The position numbers and the translations under genes were made by a program. 64,000 nucleotides of DNA, from contig CAVZAT010000002.1 in the NCBI GenBank assembly GCA_963773335.1, positions 372,001-436,000 on the forward strand, given 5' to 3'. The notes beneath the pieces are model-generated. The model saw only the letters and a program-made list of their open reading frames with translations, did not search any database and was not told the DNA's origin. Source of the stretch: UBA4742 sp963773335. Its GTDB lineage: Bacteria; Actinomycetota; Acidimicrobiia; Acidimicrobiales; Acidimicrobilacustridaceae. Positions within the stretch are counted from its first letter, which is position 1, and every line of letters starts with the position of its first letter. Of the stretch, positions 56,034-64,000 are shown in pieces.

Positions 56034-56948
56034 TCAGTCGATCGAGGCCCCGGGCTCGGCGGGACGGGGAGCGCCGACCGGGTTGGGGTAGGGGACGGCG
56101 TCACCGCCGAGCTGAGCGGCCAGCGGTCGGATCACACGGCGCAGGCGCTCGAGCTCGTCGACGGCGAGCACCTCCCACCCTCGGGCGGCCAGCGCGTCGG
56201 TCTGCTCGGCCACGTGCTCGACCAGCCGGGCGCCGGTCTCGCTGAGCCGTCCGCCGGCTTCGACCAGGCCCCGATCGGCCAGGACGGCGTCGGCTTGGTC
56301 CCACTCCTCGTCGGTGAAGCCCCTGCTGGGCTGGACCAGGGCGCGGCTGTCGTCCACCGCGGCCCGAAGGGCGTGGGCCAGGAGACCATCGAGGCCTTCG
56401 GCGGTCAACACGGCCACGTGGCCATCGCCGCGCAGCTCGCGGATCACCGTGGCGCCGTGCCACAAGGCGGCCAGCGGTTCGTCGGGCCAGGCCAGGCCGG
56501 CGTTCGCCGCGCCGAGAGCCCGGCCGGCGAGGGGTGCGGCCGCGATCACCCGGGCCACCAGGTCAGCCGCGTCGGCCATGTCGTCCTCGGCCGGAGTGGG
56601 CGAGATCCGGGCGGTGATGGATTCGGTGGCTCCGGCCAGCCGGGCGGCCAGGGCCGTCTCGGGCGTCGCCATCGTCCACACCTCGGGCACGGCCCGCTCC
56701 ACCATCGATGGCGCGAAGCCGGCGAAGGTCGCCACCACCACTCCCGGGCCGACCGGGCCGAGGGGGGCGCCCCGCATGGCGAAGTAGCCCCGCCAGAAGC
56801 CTCGCAACCCGACCGCCTCGTGGGCGGCCCGGGCCTCGGGCGTGAAGTAGGTGACAGCGTGGATGGCTTCGAGCGAGATCCACATCTCCCGGGCCAGCCG
56901 CCCCGGCGAAGAACCGTGCCAGTCGGGCTGCGTCGAACCTGGAGCCAC
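56034..56948 (-). CDS. SCO6745-family protein (winged-helix-like, function unknown)
   Basis: This 304-residue protein matches the actinobacterial family named after Streptomyces SCO6745: WISLEAIHAVTYFTPEARAA, VGLRGFWRGYFAMRGAPLGP, VVVATFAGFAPSMVERAVPE then VW, and a late LWHGATVIRELRGDGHVAVL. The C-terminal third (RGFTDEEWDQADAVLADRGL, VEAGGRLSETGARLVEHVAE) resembles a MarR-like winged helix. The biochemical role is unknown. GTG 56948 is preceded by GGAGGAG with 3-nt spacing. It begins 11 bp after the second ABC gene on the same strand, so it probably belongs to the exporter operon. Confidence 0.82.
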   Translation of the reverse strand: MAPGSTQPDWHGSSPGRLAREMWISLEAIHAVTYFTPEARAAHEAVGLRGFWRGYFAMRGAPLGPVGPGVVVATFAGFAPSMVERAVPEVWTMATPETALAARLAGATESITARISPTPAEDDMADAADLVARVIAAAPLAGRALGAANAGLAWPDEPLAALWHGATVIRELRGDGHVAVLTAEGLDGLLAHALRAAVDDSRALVQPSRGFTDEEWDQADAVLADRGLVEAGGRLSETGARLVEHVAEQTDALAARGWEVLAVDELERLRRVIRPLAAQLGGDAVPYPNPVGAPRPAEPGASID

Positions 56949-56959
56949 GGCTCCTCCGA

Positions 56960-58910
56960 TCAGCGGGGTCCGACGCCGGCTTGGAAGGTGGCGTCGGTGG
57001 CGGTGGTGGCGAAGGCGCCCCAGAGCTGGGCGTACTCACCGTCGAGGGTCAGCAGCTCGTCGTGGGTGCCCTGCTCGACGATCCGGCCCCGGTCGATCAC
57101 CAGGATGCGATCGGCGCGCCGAGCGGTGGGCAGGCGGTGGGCGACGAGCAGCGTGGTGCGGCCCTCGGCCACCGCGCTCATGGCCTGCTGCACCCGGGCC
57201 TCGCTGGCCAGGTCCAGCTGCGAGGTGGCCTCGTCGAGCACCAGGATGGCCGGGTCGACCAGGCGGGCCCGGGCCAGGGCGATGAGCTGGCGCTGGCCCG
57301 CCGACAGCGACCGACCCCGCTCGCTGACCGGCGACAGGTAGCCCTGGGGCTGGGCCGCCACGAACTCGTGGGCGCCGACGGCCCGCGCCGCCGCCTCCAC
57401 CTCGGCGTCGGTGGCGTCGGGGCGGCCGTAGGCGATGTTGTCGCGCAACGTGCCCGTGAACAGGAACGCCTCCTGAGGCACGATGCCGATCTGGCGCCGG
57501 AACCGGCCCAGATCGATGTCGCGCAGATCGATCCCGTCCACCTGCACCGATCCGGCGGTGGGATCGTAGAACCGGCTGACCAGCTTCACGATGGTCGACT
57601 TGCCGGCCCCGGTCTCACCCACCAGCGCCACCGTCTCGCCCGGGGCCACGGTCAGGTCGATCCCCTCGAGGGCCTCGTCGCCCACCGTGTTCGGGTAGCG
57701 GAAGTGCACCGCGTCGAAGCGGATCTCCCCTGACAGGTGGCCGGGATCGATCGGGTGGGCCGGCGGCGGGGTCCCGCTCGGGATGGTGAACAGCTCCTCG
57801 ATCTTGGTCGTGGAGGCGGCCGCCTGCTGCCAGGTGTCGAGCACCTGGGAGAGCTGTTGGATGGGAGCGAAGAACTGGTCCAGGTAGAGCAGGAAGGCGA
57901 TGACCACCCCGGTGGTCACGGCCCCGGTCTGCACCAGGTGGTTGCCGGTGGCCAGCACCACCACCGCACCGATGTCGGCCACGAACAGGACGAACGGGAA
58001 GTAGATGGCGATGAGGCGCTGGGCCCCGAGCCGGTCGGTCAGGTAGCGCCGGTTCACGTCGTGGAACCCCGAGATGTTGCGGTCCTCACGCACGTAGGCC
58101 TGGGCCACCCGCACCCCCGACAGGCTCTCCTGCAGGTTGGCGTTCACATCGGCGATGGACTCGCGCGCCGCCGCGTAGGCGATCGTCGAACGTCGGCGGT
58201 ACCACCAGGTGGCCAGGGCCAACGGGGGCAGCACCGAGGCCGCGGCCAGGGCCAGGGTCGGCGACAGCACCACCAGGAACACGAACACCCCGACACAGGT
58301 GATGGCGCCCACCACCGCGTTGATCAGGCCGGTCTGGACCAGCTGGGACAGGGCGTCGACGTCGGTGGTCATGCGGGTCATGATCCGGCCGTCGAGCTCG
58401 GTGTCGTAGTAGTCGAGCGACAGGGACTGGAGGTGCGGAGAAGATCTTGATGCGCAGTGCGAACAGCATGCGCTCGGACGTGCGCCCGGTGATCCAGGTG
58501 TAGCCCCAGGTGACCACCCAGTCGGCCACCACGCTCAGCAGGAAGATGGTGGTGGTGAGCCACAGGCGTCCCAGATCGGCGTGGGCCACGCCCTGGTCGA
58601 GCCCCTGGCGCACGAAGAAGGGTCCCAGCAGGCTCAAGAGCGCGTCGGCCATGACCAGGCCGAGGCCGAAGGCCAGCCACCTGGTCCAGGGCCGCACGAA
58701 GCGGCGGATCTGGAACTGGTCCGGCGTCACCTGTGCCGCCTCGGCCTCGTCCACCTGTGGCTGGTCATCGGCCGGCGGCAGCTTGTCCAGCGCGGCCAGC
58801 AGGGCGGGGGTGGCGGCCAGGGCCGCGCCGCCCATGGGACCGCCCATGCCTCCGCCCCCGCCGCGGTTGCCGCCCGGTCCCATGCGCTGGGCCGGCGCCA
58901 CCTGGGCCAT
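56960..58910 (-). CDS. ABC exporter subunit B (canonical ATPase site), one frameshift
   Basis: This transmembrane-NBD half transporter of about 650 residues has a disordered Gly/Met-rich N-terminus and six membrane helices (WLAFGLGLVMADALLSLLGP onward), with a frame slip near 58435 that rejoins at RIMTRMTTDVDALSQLVQTG. The NBD has Walker A LVGETGAGKST, Q-loop IVPQEAFLF, signature LSAGQRQLIALARARL (A in place of the second G), Walker B with catalytic Glu LVLDEATSQLD, and H-loop VAHRLPTARRADRILV. Together with the upstream subunit it forms a heterodimeric multidrug-type exporter. ATG 58910 is chosen because the Gly-rich tail begins there. Confidence 0.88.
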
Positions 58911-58914
58911 CGGC

Positions 58915-60925
58915 CGTGGGGTGCGGTCGCGGATGCGTGTCGGGCCACGCCCCAGGCGTGACGCCGGGCGGCACGCCGGTCGGGCCCGACCGGGGTCGAG
59001 CTCGTCTCGCCAGCGGCTCGTAGCCGTCCACCGGGTCGAGCGCGGCCAGTCGTCGGCCACCGCCGACCGCTGCTCCTCGAGTCGGCCGAGGGCGGCCAGT
59101 GCCGCCGGCCTCGAGGTCGTCGTCGGGGTCGGAAGCGCGCCACCGGTGGCCCGCCGGGCCCGGCCAGCAGCAGGCTCCGGTAGCGAGCGGTCGCTGGCCA
59201 TGAGCTCCTCGTGGGTGCCCTGGGCCACGACGCGCCCGTGGTCGATGACCACGATGCGCCGGGCCAGCCGCAGCGTCGAGCGGCGGTGGGCGATGAGGAT
59301 GGTGGTGCGATCGGTCATCAGCTGGCGCAGCGTGTCGTGGATGGCCTCCTCGGTGGCGGCGTCCACCGCGGAGGTGGCGTCGTCGAGCACCAGGATGCGG
59401 GGGTTGGTGAGGATGGCCCGAGCCAGGGCGATGCGTTGGCGCTGGCCGCCCGACAGGGTCAGGCCCCGCTCGCCCACCAAGGTGTCGTAGCCCTCGGGCA
59501 GCTCGCCGATGAACCCGGCCGCCCCGGCCGCGGCGGCCGCCGCCTCGATCTCGGCCGAGCTGGCGTCGGGGCGGGCGTAGGCGATGTTGGCCCCGACCGA
59601 CTCGGAGAACAGAAAGGCCTCTTCGAACACCACACCCACCTGGCTGCGCAACGAGTCGAGGGTGACGTCACGCACGTCGACGCCGTCGATGGTGATGGTG
59701 CCGGCGCCGACGTCGTAGAAGCGGGGGAGCAGGGCGGTGACCGTCGACTTGCCCGATCCGCTCGAGCCGACCAGGGCCACCACCTCGCCCGGGGCCACGG
59801 TGAGCTCGAAGTGGTCGAGGACGGGTTGGTCAGCGGTGTAGCCGAAGCGGACGTCGTCGAAGTGGATCTCGCCGCGCACCGGCGGGAGCTGCTCGGCGTC
59901 GGGGCGCTCGGTGATCAGAGGGTTGGTGTCGAGGATGTCGAGCACCCGGTCGGCGCCGGCTCGGGCTTGCTGGCCGATGGCGAACAGGCCGGCCAGCATC
60001 CGCACCGGCGGCACCATGAGCGCGACGTAGGTCATGAAGGCGAAGAAGGTGCCGTAGCTGATGTGGCCCCCGGTCACCAGCCACCCGCCCAGGCCCAGGA
60101 TGGCCACCATCGTGAACGCCGGGATGGCCGACAGGATCGGCGTGTAACGGGCCTGGATCCGCACCAGCCGAGACCGCGACGAGTAGAGGTCGCGCGACGC
60201 GTCGGCCAGGTGGGCCAGCTCGCGGTCCTCCTGACCGAAGCCCTTGACCACCCGCACGCCGCTCACGGCTTCGTCGACCACGCCGGCCACCACGCCGGCG
60301 TGCTGCTGGGCGTCCCAGGTGGCCGGGAACACGGTGGTGCGCAGGCGCATGGCCACCGCCAGCAGCGCCGGCAGGCTGATCAGCATCAGCAGGGCGAGCG
60401 GCCAGGACAGGATGAACATGATGACCAGCGACAGCGCCACCATGACCACGTTGCCGGCCATGATCGGCATGAACTGCAACAGACCCTGGATCAGCCCCAC
60501 ATCCGACGACGAGCGCGACACCAGTTGCCCGGTGTGCATCTGGTCGTGTCCGGCGAAGTCGAGGCGTTGGAGGCGTTCGTAGATGGCGTTGCGGAGGTCG
60601 TACTGCACATACAAGCTGAACCAACCGCCCCGCCAGCGGCGGATGTAGGTCCACCACAGCGAGACCGTCGCCGTGCCCACCAGTGCGGCCAGGTAGATGA
60701 GGATCGGCTGGTGGCCGACGAGGCCGTCGTCGATGATGGCGCGCTGCAGCAGCGGCTCGATGGCGGCCACGATCTGGGCGGCCAGGGCGACACCGAAGGC
60801 GGTGTAGACGGTGCCCCGATGGGCCATCAGGAACGGCCACAGGCGCCGGATCCAGCCGCCGCTGCCGGGCGGCCGTGGCTCGGGGGTCGGGCGGGCGGCC
60901 TGGCCGCGGCGTCGGTCGGGCTCAC
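58915..60925 (-). CDS. ABC exporter subunit A (degenerate ATPase site), two frameshifts
   Basis: This transmembrane-NBD half transporter has membrane helices from WIRRLWPFLMAHRGTVYTAF onward, then NBD Walker A LVGSSGSGKST, Q-loop VVFEEAFLF, signature LSGGQRQRIALARAIL, and Walker B LVLDDATSAVD. The catalytic Glu is replaced by Asp, the usual mark of the degenerate site in heterodimeric exporters; the H-loop IAHRRSTLRLARRIVV is intact. The start GTG 60925 overlaps the MarR stop (GTGA), and a slip near 60870 links it to the first helix. After ELMASDRSL the C-terminal linker changes frame near 59185, so the end is approximate. Confidence 0.85.
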
Positions 60926-61425
60926 GGGCTGACCACCACGTCGGTGGCGCCGGTCCGCGGGCCCGGGTTCTGCCGGCCGGTCTCCGCCCGGCGACGGGCA
61001 CCATCGGCGTCGAAGGCGCGGCCGAGCGCGGCCAGCCCGTCGAGGACGGCCCGCCGGTCGGCGTCGGACACCTGGGCGAGCACGGTCTCGAGGCGGTCCG
61101 CCACCGAATCCTGGGCCCGGTCGAGCGCGGCGCGGCCGGCATCGGTGATCTCGAGGCTCACACCCCGACGGTCGCCGTCCACCGTGACCCGGCGCACGAA
61201 CCCGTGCTGGACGAGTCCGTCGAGCACCCCGGTCAGCGACGGTCGGCTCACGCCGGTCAGTGTGGCGATGCGCCCCGCCCGCTCCGGCGACGAGGCGATC
61301 AGCGACAGCACGCGGAACTGCGGCAGCGACAGCTCGTCGAGCGATCGCTCGAGCATGCGCGCGCCCACGGCCAGCGTCAGTGTGGCGGGCGCGCTCGGTC
61401 CGATCAGCTCGTTCAGTCCCCACAT
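60922..61425 (-). CDS. MarR-family regulator of the ABC exporter
   Basis: This 167-residue MarR protein has a dimer helix MLERSLDELSLPQFRVLSLI, a winged helix (AGRIATLTGVSRPSLTGVLD, GLVQHGFVRRVTVDGDRRGV) and C-terminal helices. The D-x-R-G of the wing is present (DGDRRG). The stop overlaps the start of ABC subunit A, so regulator and exporter form one operon, and derepression by an exported compound is likely. ATG 61425 lies only 3 bp after the SPFH gene's stop, so its promoter must be inside that gene or transcription must read through. Confidence 0.9.
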   Translation of the reverse strand: MWGLNELIGPSAPATLTLAVGARMLERSLDELSLPQFRVLSLIASSPERAGRIATLTGVSRPSLTGVLDGLVQHGFVRRVTVDGDRRGVSLEITDAGRAALDRAQDSVADRLETVLAQVSDADRRAVLDGLAALGRAFDADGARRRAETGRQNPGPRTGATDVVVSP

Positions 61426-61427
61426 GG

Positions 61428-62414
61428 TTAGGGTACCGAATTACCTATCGGAACGGTCAGCCGCGGCCGTTGGTGGTGGGCGCGCCCTTCGGCCCCGAGG
61501 GCGTTGCGCAGCGCCTGGGCTGCGCCCATCAGCCCGGCACTCTCGTAGGGCACCACGATGGTGGAGTTGTCGCTCTCGGCGAACTTGGACAGCGTGTCGA
61601 GCTGCAGGATGGCCACCAGGGTCTGGTTCGGGTTGGCCGCGGTGATGGCTCCGTAGACCGTGGCGATCGCCTGGCTGCGGCCTTCGGCCTCCAGGATGGC
61701 GGCTTGGCGCATGCCCTCGGCCCGCAGGATGGCGGCCTGGCGCTCGCCCTGGGCCGCCTTGATGGCGGCCTGGGACTGGCCTTCGGCCACGTTGATGGCC
61801 GAGGTCTGCTCACCCTCGGACTGCAGGATCCGCGCCCGCTTCTCCTGGTCGGCCTGCTTCTGCAGGGCCAGGGCCTGGAGGATCTGGGGTGGCGGCGCGA
61901 TCTCCACGATCTCGATGCGGCTGATGCGGATGCCCCACTTGTCGGTGACCTGCTCCATCTGCTCCTGCACGTCGGTGTTGATCCGCTCTCGCTCCGAGAG
62001 GGCCTCGTCCAGGGTCATGGTGCCGATGACCGAGCGCAGGGCGGTGCGGGCCAGGGCATCGATGGCGATGTCGAAGTTCTTGACGCTGAACAGGGCCTGC
62101 TTGGCGTCCACCACCTGGGTGAAGATCGTGGCGTTCACCGTGACGACCACGTTGTCCTTGGTGATGACGTCCTGGCGATCCCCGGGCACGGGGACCTCGC
62201 GCATGTCCACCGGCTGGAGCGAATCGACGAACGGCGCGATGACCACCAGCCCGGGCTCGTGGGTCTTGCGGTACTCGCCGAGCCGTTTGACCACGCCCAC
62301 CTGACCCTGTTGGACGATGTTGATCATCGACCGAAGGGTGGCCAGGCCCACCAGCACGATCACGCCCAACACCACCAGCCCGCCGATGGTGAGGCTGCCG
62401 AGGGCACAGATCAT
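61428..62414 (-). CDS. SPFH/band 7 (stomatin-like) membrane protein
   Basis: This 328-residue protein has an N-terminal membrane segment (LTIGGLVVLGVIVLVGLATL), an SPFH domain (VQQGQVGVVKRLGEYRKTHE, VPVPGDRQDVITKDNVVVTV, ALRSVIGTMTLDEALSERER, WGIRISRIEIVEIAPP) and a coiled coil with alternating Ala/Glu (AAIKAAQGERQAAILRAEGM). Stomatin-like proteins build membrane microdomain scaffolds. The start overlaps the NfeD stop by 4 bp; NfeD and SPFH proteins are a conserved partner pair. Confidence 0.92.
   Translation of the reverse strand: MICALGSLTIGGLVVLGVIVLVGLATLRSMINIVQQGQVGVVKRLGEYRKTHEPGLVVIAPFVDSLQPVDMREVPVPGDRQDVITKDNVVVTVNATIFTQVVDAKQALFSVKNFDIAIDALARTALRSVIGTMTLDEALSERERINTDVQEQMEQVTDKWGIRISRIEIVEIAPPPQILQALALQKQADQEKRARILQSEGEQTSAINVAEGQSQAAIKAAQGERQAAILRAEGMRQAAILEAEGRSQAIATVYGAITAANPNQTLVAILQLDTLSKFAESDNSTIVVPYESAGLMGAAQALRNALGAEGRAHHQRPRLTVPIGNSVP
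61432..61445. promoter_or_regulatory. Possible MarR operator inside the end of the SPFH gene
   Basis: GGTACCGAATTACC contains the dyad GGTA-6-TACC, 7 bp upstream of the MarR ATG. It is short and lies in the last codons of the SPFH gene, so the call is weak. Confidence 0.25.
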
Positions 62415-62995
62415 GATGGCTCCTTGCCTGCCTCGTCGGGCAGTTGGTCACTCGGGATGGTGTTGGCGCGTTCGGTGTCCGCGGTGTCCGCGGTGTCCGC
62501 GGTGGCCGCCGGGTCGACGGCAGGGTAGGTGCTGGGAAGCTCGGGGGCGATGACGCCGTCGACCGGCCATACCACCAGGGTGGTGCCCTGCACCGCGGTG
62601 ACCAGCACCCGGGCGCCCTCGGGGATGGACGAGCCCGAGCCGCTGGTGGCCAGCCAGCGCTCGCCGGCCAGGCGGACGTGGCCGGGTGCGTGGGTGTCGC
62701 CCACCGCGTCGAGGGTCAAGACCTCCTCGCCCACCAGGGTGCCGGCCACACCTCGGCCCAGCGGGCCGTGGTCCTCGTGGGGGTTGAACCGCTTGCTCAT
62801 CATCGGGCGCACCGTGGCGATGCCGAGGCCGGCCACGACGATCGCCACCCCCACCTGCACCGGGATGATCGGGACGAACAGCGCGGTCACGCAAGCGGCG
62901 AAGCATCCGATGGCCGCGAAGAGCGCGTAGAATGCCAGGTGGCGCATCTCGAACGCCAGCAGGATGACCCCCAGCACCAGCCAGGCCACAACCAT
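62411..62995 (-). CDS. NfeD-family membrane protein
   Basis: This 194-residue protein is of the short NfeD type: membrane segments at about 3-20 and 22-58 (LAFYALFAAIGCFAACVTAL, VQVGVAIVVAGLGIATVRPM), followed by the soluble OB-fold domain (GVAGTLVGEEVLTLDAVGDT, GHVRLAGERWLATSGSGSSI, PEGARVLVTAVQGTTLVV). The acidic C-terminal tail contains a 9-bp DNA repeat. It probably anchors and tunes the SPFH assembly encoded next, with which it overlaps by 4 bp. The upstream region 63003-63085 is shared with the divergent gene. Confidence 0.9.
   Translation of the reverse strand: MVVAWLVLGVILLAFEMRHLAFYALFAAIGCFAACVTALFVPIIPVQVGVAIVVAGLGIATVRPMMSKRFNPHEDHGPLGRGVAGTLVGEEVLTLDAVGDTHAPGHVRLAGERWLATSGSGSSIPEGARVLVTAVQGTTLVVWPVDGVIAPELPSTYPAVDPAATADTADTADTERANTIPSDQLPDEAGKEPS
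62473..62508 (+). repeat. 9-bp tandem repeat in the nfeD tail
   Basis: CGGTGTCCG occurs three times exactly and a fourth time with one change (CGGTGGCCG). On the coding strand it gives the repeating tripeptide A-D-T in the disordered C-terminal tail, a spot prone to slippage. Confidence 0.9.
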
Positions 62996-63085
62996 CGTTC
63001 ACACCTCTCTTCGGGCTGCATCGTACCGGTCGGTGTGGGTAGGAACGCGGTCAGGACCAAGGGGGTCCGATCCGGGGGGGTTGGC

Positions 63086-63758
63086 ATGAAGCAAGGACGC
63101 GCGACACGAGCAGATGCAGACGACGGGGATGAGTTCGACGATCCCCCGGAGCTGTTCGACAATCCGTTCCGCACCGGGGTGGACGCGGACCCGCGGCCGG
63201 ATGCCCCGCTCGGCGTCGATCAACCCGAGACGGGCGGGACCATCGACCTGACGGCTGAAGCACCTACGGCCGTCCCCAGCGTCGAACCGCCGTCGGGCCG
63301 CGCCGGCGTGCCCGATGTCGCCCCGCCGCCGACACCGGCGGCGCCGGGGGGCCAGCCGGTCACGGCGCAAGGTCAGGTCGGGGTGGAAACCCTGGTCCCC
63401 GGGCCCCTCACCGACACCGAGGCGGACACGCGTGTCGCGCTCGACCTGACCACGGTCAGGCCCCAGACCACGAGCCCGGGGGACGGCGCGCCGGCACACC
63501 ACTTCTGGCTCTTCCGGCTTCTCGTCGGGTTCATCTCCCGGGCTCCGCGCCGAGTCGGCGCTCGTCCGCCTGGTCGCCTCGGCCGGGCTGGTGGCCATCG
63601 GTACCGCGGTGGGGGCCGCCCTGGTCGCCAACCACGTCGAGGGCTGGATCGTCGGGCTCAGCCTGTCGCTGGTCTGCGTGGTCCTGGCCGCCATCTTGTG
63701 GCGGTCCCGCGAGCTGTGGGTCATGTTGTCTGTGAGGTCGCGTCCGGACCACCACTAG
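63086..63758 (+). CDS. Unknown acidic protein with C-terminal membrane segments, one frameshift
   Basis: ATG 63086 follows a GGGGGG site. The first 150 residues are disordered and acidic (DDGDEFDDPPELFDNPF) and contain TIDLTAE and ALDLTTV, resembling the IDLTD motifs of the 31.4-33.4 kb protein. After a slip near 63550 two membrane segments follow (LVASAGLVAIGTAVGAALVA, WIVGLSLSLVCVVLAAILWR), ending ELWVMLSVRSRPDHH. No family is recognised. The gene is divergent from nfeD. Confidence 0.55.
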
Positions 63759-63769
63759 CATGCGCGGCC

Positions 63770-64000
63770 GTGCAGCTCGAGCCGCGTCGTGTGGAGGTCC
63801 GCATCGGCGGCCGAACCCAGTCGGCCCCACACACGGTGGGGTCGGTTCGCGTCGGACCGCTCGAGGTGACCGTCACCGGTGAACCCGGTCCTCCCGTGGG
63901 CGTCCCCGACCCGGTCGGGAGCGTCGGGACCGTGGTGGAGTGGTCGGTGGCCAACGCGGGCGACAGCCCGGTGGCGGTCGAGGCGGTGGACCTGGTGTGG
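63770..64000 (+). CDS. Start of an unknown gene cut by the window end
   Basis: GTG 63770 opens a frame of 77 codons to the window edge (LEPRRVEVRIGGRTQSAPHT, EVTVTGEPGPPVG, VVEWSVANAGDSPVAVEAVD). Alternating beta strands suggest an N-terminal beta-sandwich, as in some family 36 glycoside hydrolases, but this is too short to decide. Confidence 0.45.
   Translation, partial: MQLEPRRVEVRIGGRTQSAPHTVGSVRVGPLEVTVTGEPGPPVGVPDPVGSVGTVVEWSVANAGDSPVAVEAVDLVW

Overview
The window is a high-GC (roughly 70%) actinobacterial chromosome segment. Several features together point to the class Acidimicrobiia, although no rRNA is present to prove it. These are F420/FMN-type luciferase-like oxidoreductases, a K+-independent membrane pyrophosphatase, MoxR-DUF58-DUF4129 and NfeD-SPFH operons, a secreted fibronectin-III protein with three LDTR-type repeats, two PAS-GGDEF-EAL proteins, and many GTG starts. 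Many genes overlap their neighbour by 4 bp (ATGA or GTGA), which marks tight operons.

Layout. 1-11.2 kb: a DUF445 membrane protein, a large secreted repeat protein, a DUF4232 lipoprotein, an SDR dehydrogenase, a CMD-family protein, small zinc-ribbon and unknown genes, an alpha/beta-hydrolase-adenylate cyclase fusion, and a Baeyer-Villiger-type monooxygenase. 11.2-15.3 kb: an accessory island at the 3' end of an intact tRNA-Ala(UGC) gene. Three direct repeats of the tRNA 3' half cut it into three cassettes of 1.07-1.30 kb, and each cassette holds one different toxin-antitoxin (TA) pair: DUF1778/GNAT, HigB/HigA and XRE/AbiEii-like nucleotidyltransferase. 15.3-27.5 kb: remnants of a sugar/glycan cluster, a CHASE3-HAMP-SpoIIE phosphatase, a RecQ helicase broken by many frameshifts, a second flavin monooxygenase, two luciferase-like oxidoreductases, 3-methyladenine glycosylase I and a limonene-epoxide-hydrolase-like protein. 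27.5-48 kb: HrpA helicase, a TPR-like acidic protein, a dtxR-hppA operon, prfC, a beta-lactamase-fold esterase, a PadR regulator and xseAB flanked by two c-di-GMP turnover proteins. 48-64 kb: a moxR operon, an MFS pump with its TetR regulator, decayed regulator remnants, a MarR-controlled heterodimeric ABC exporter, an nfeD-SPFH pair and two partial or unknown genes.

The most interesting object is the 11.6-15.25 kb island. It looks like serial integration of minimal, integrase-free elements whose only recognisable cargo is one TA module each. Every internal repeat is followed at a fixed distance by a conserved block that contains an inverted copy of the core and paired TGGCTACGT motifs resembling integrase arm sites. 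I know of no named element of exactly this form.

Caution on quality: about two dozen loci show conserved protein sequence that changes reading frame, often at short homopolymers, with dense clusters in recQ and the MFS gene. Many are probably sequence errors. Genes with one such break are listed as CDS over their full reconstructed span; heavily broken ones are listed as pseudogenes.
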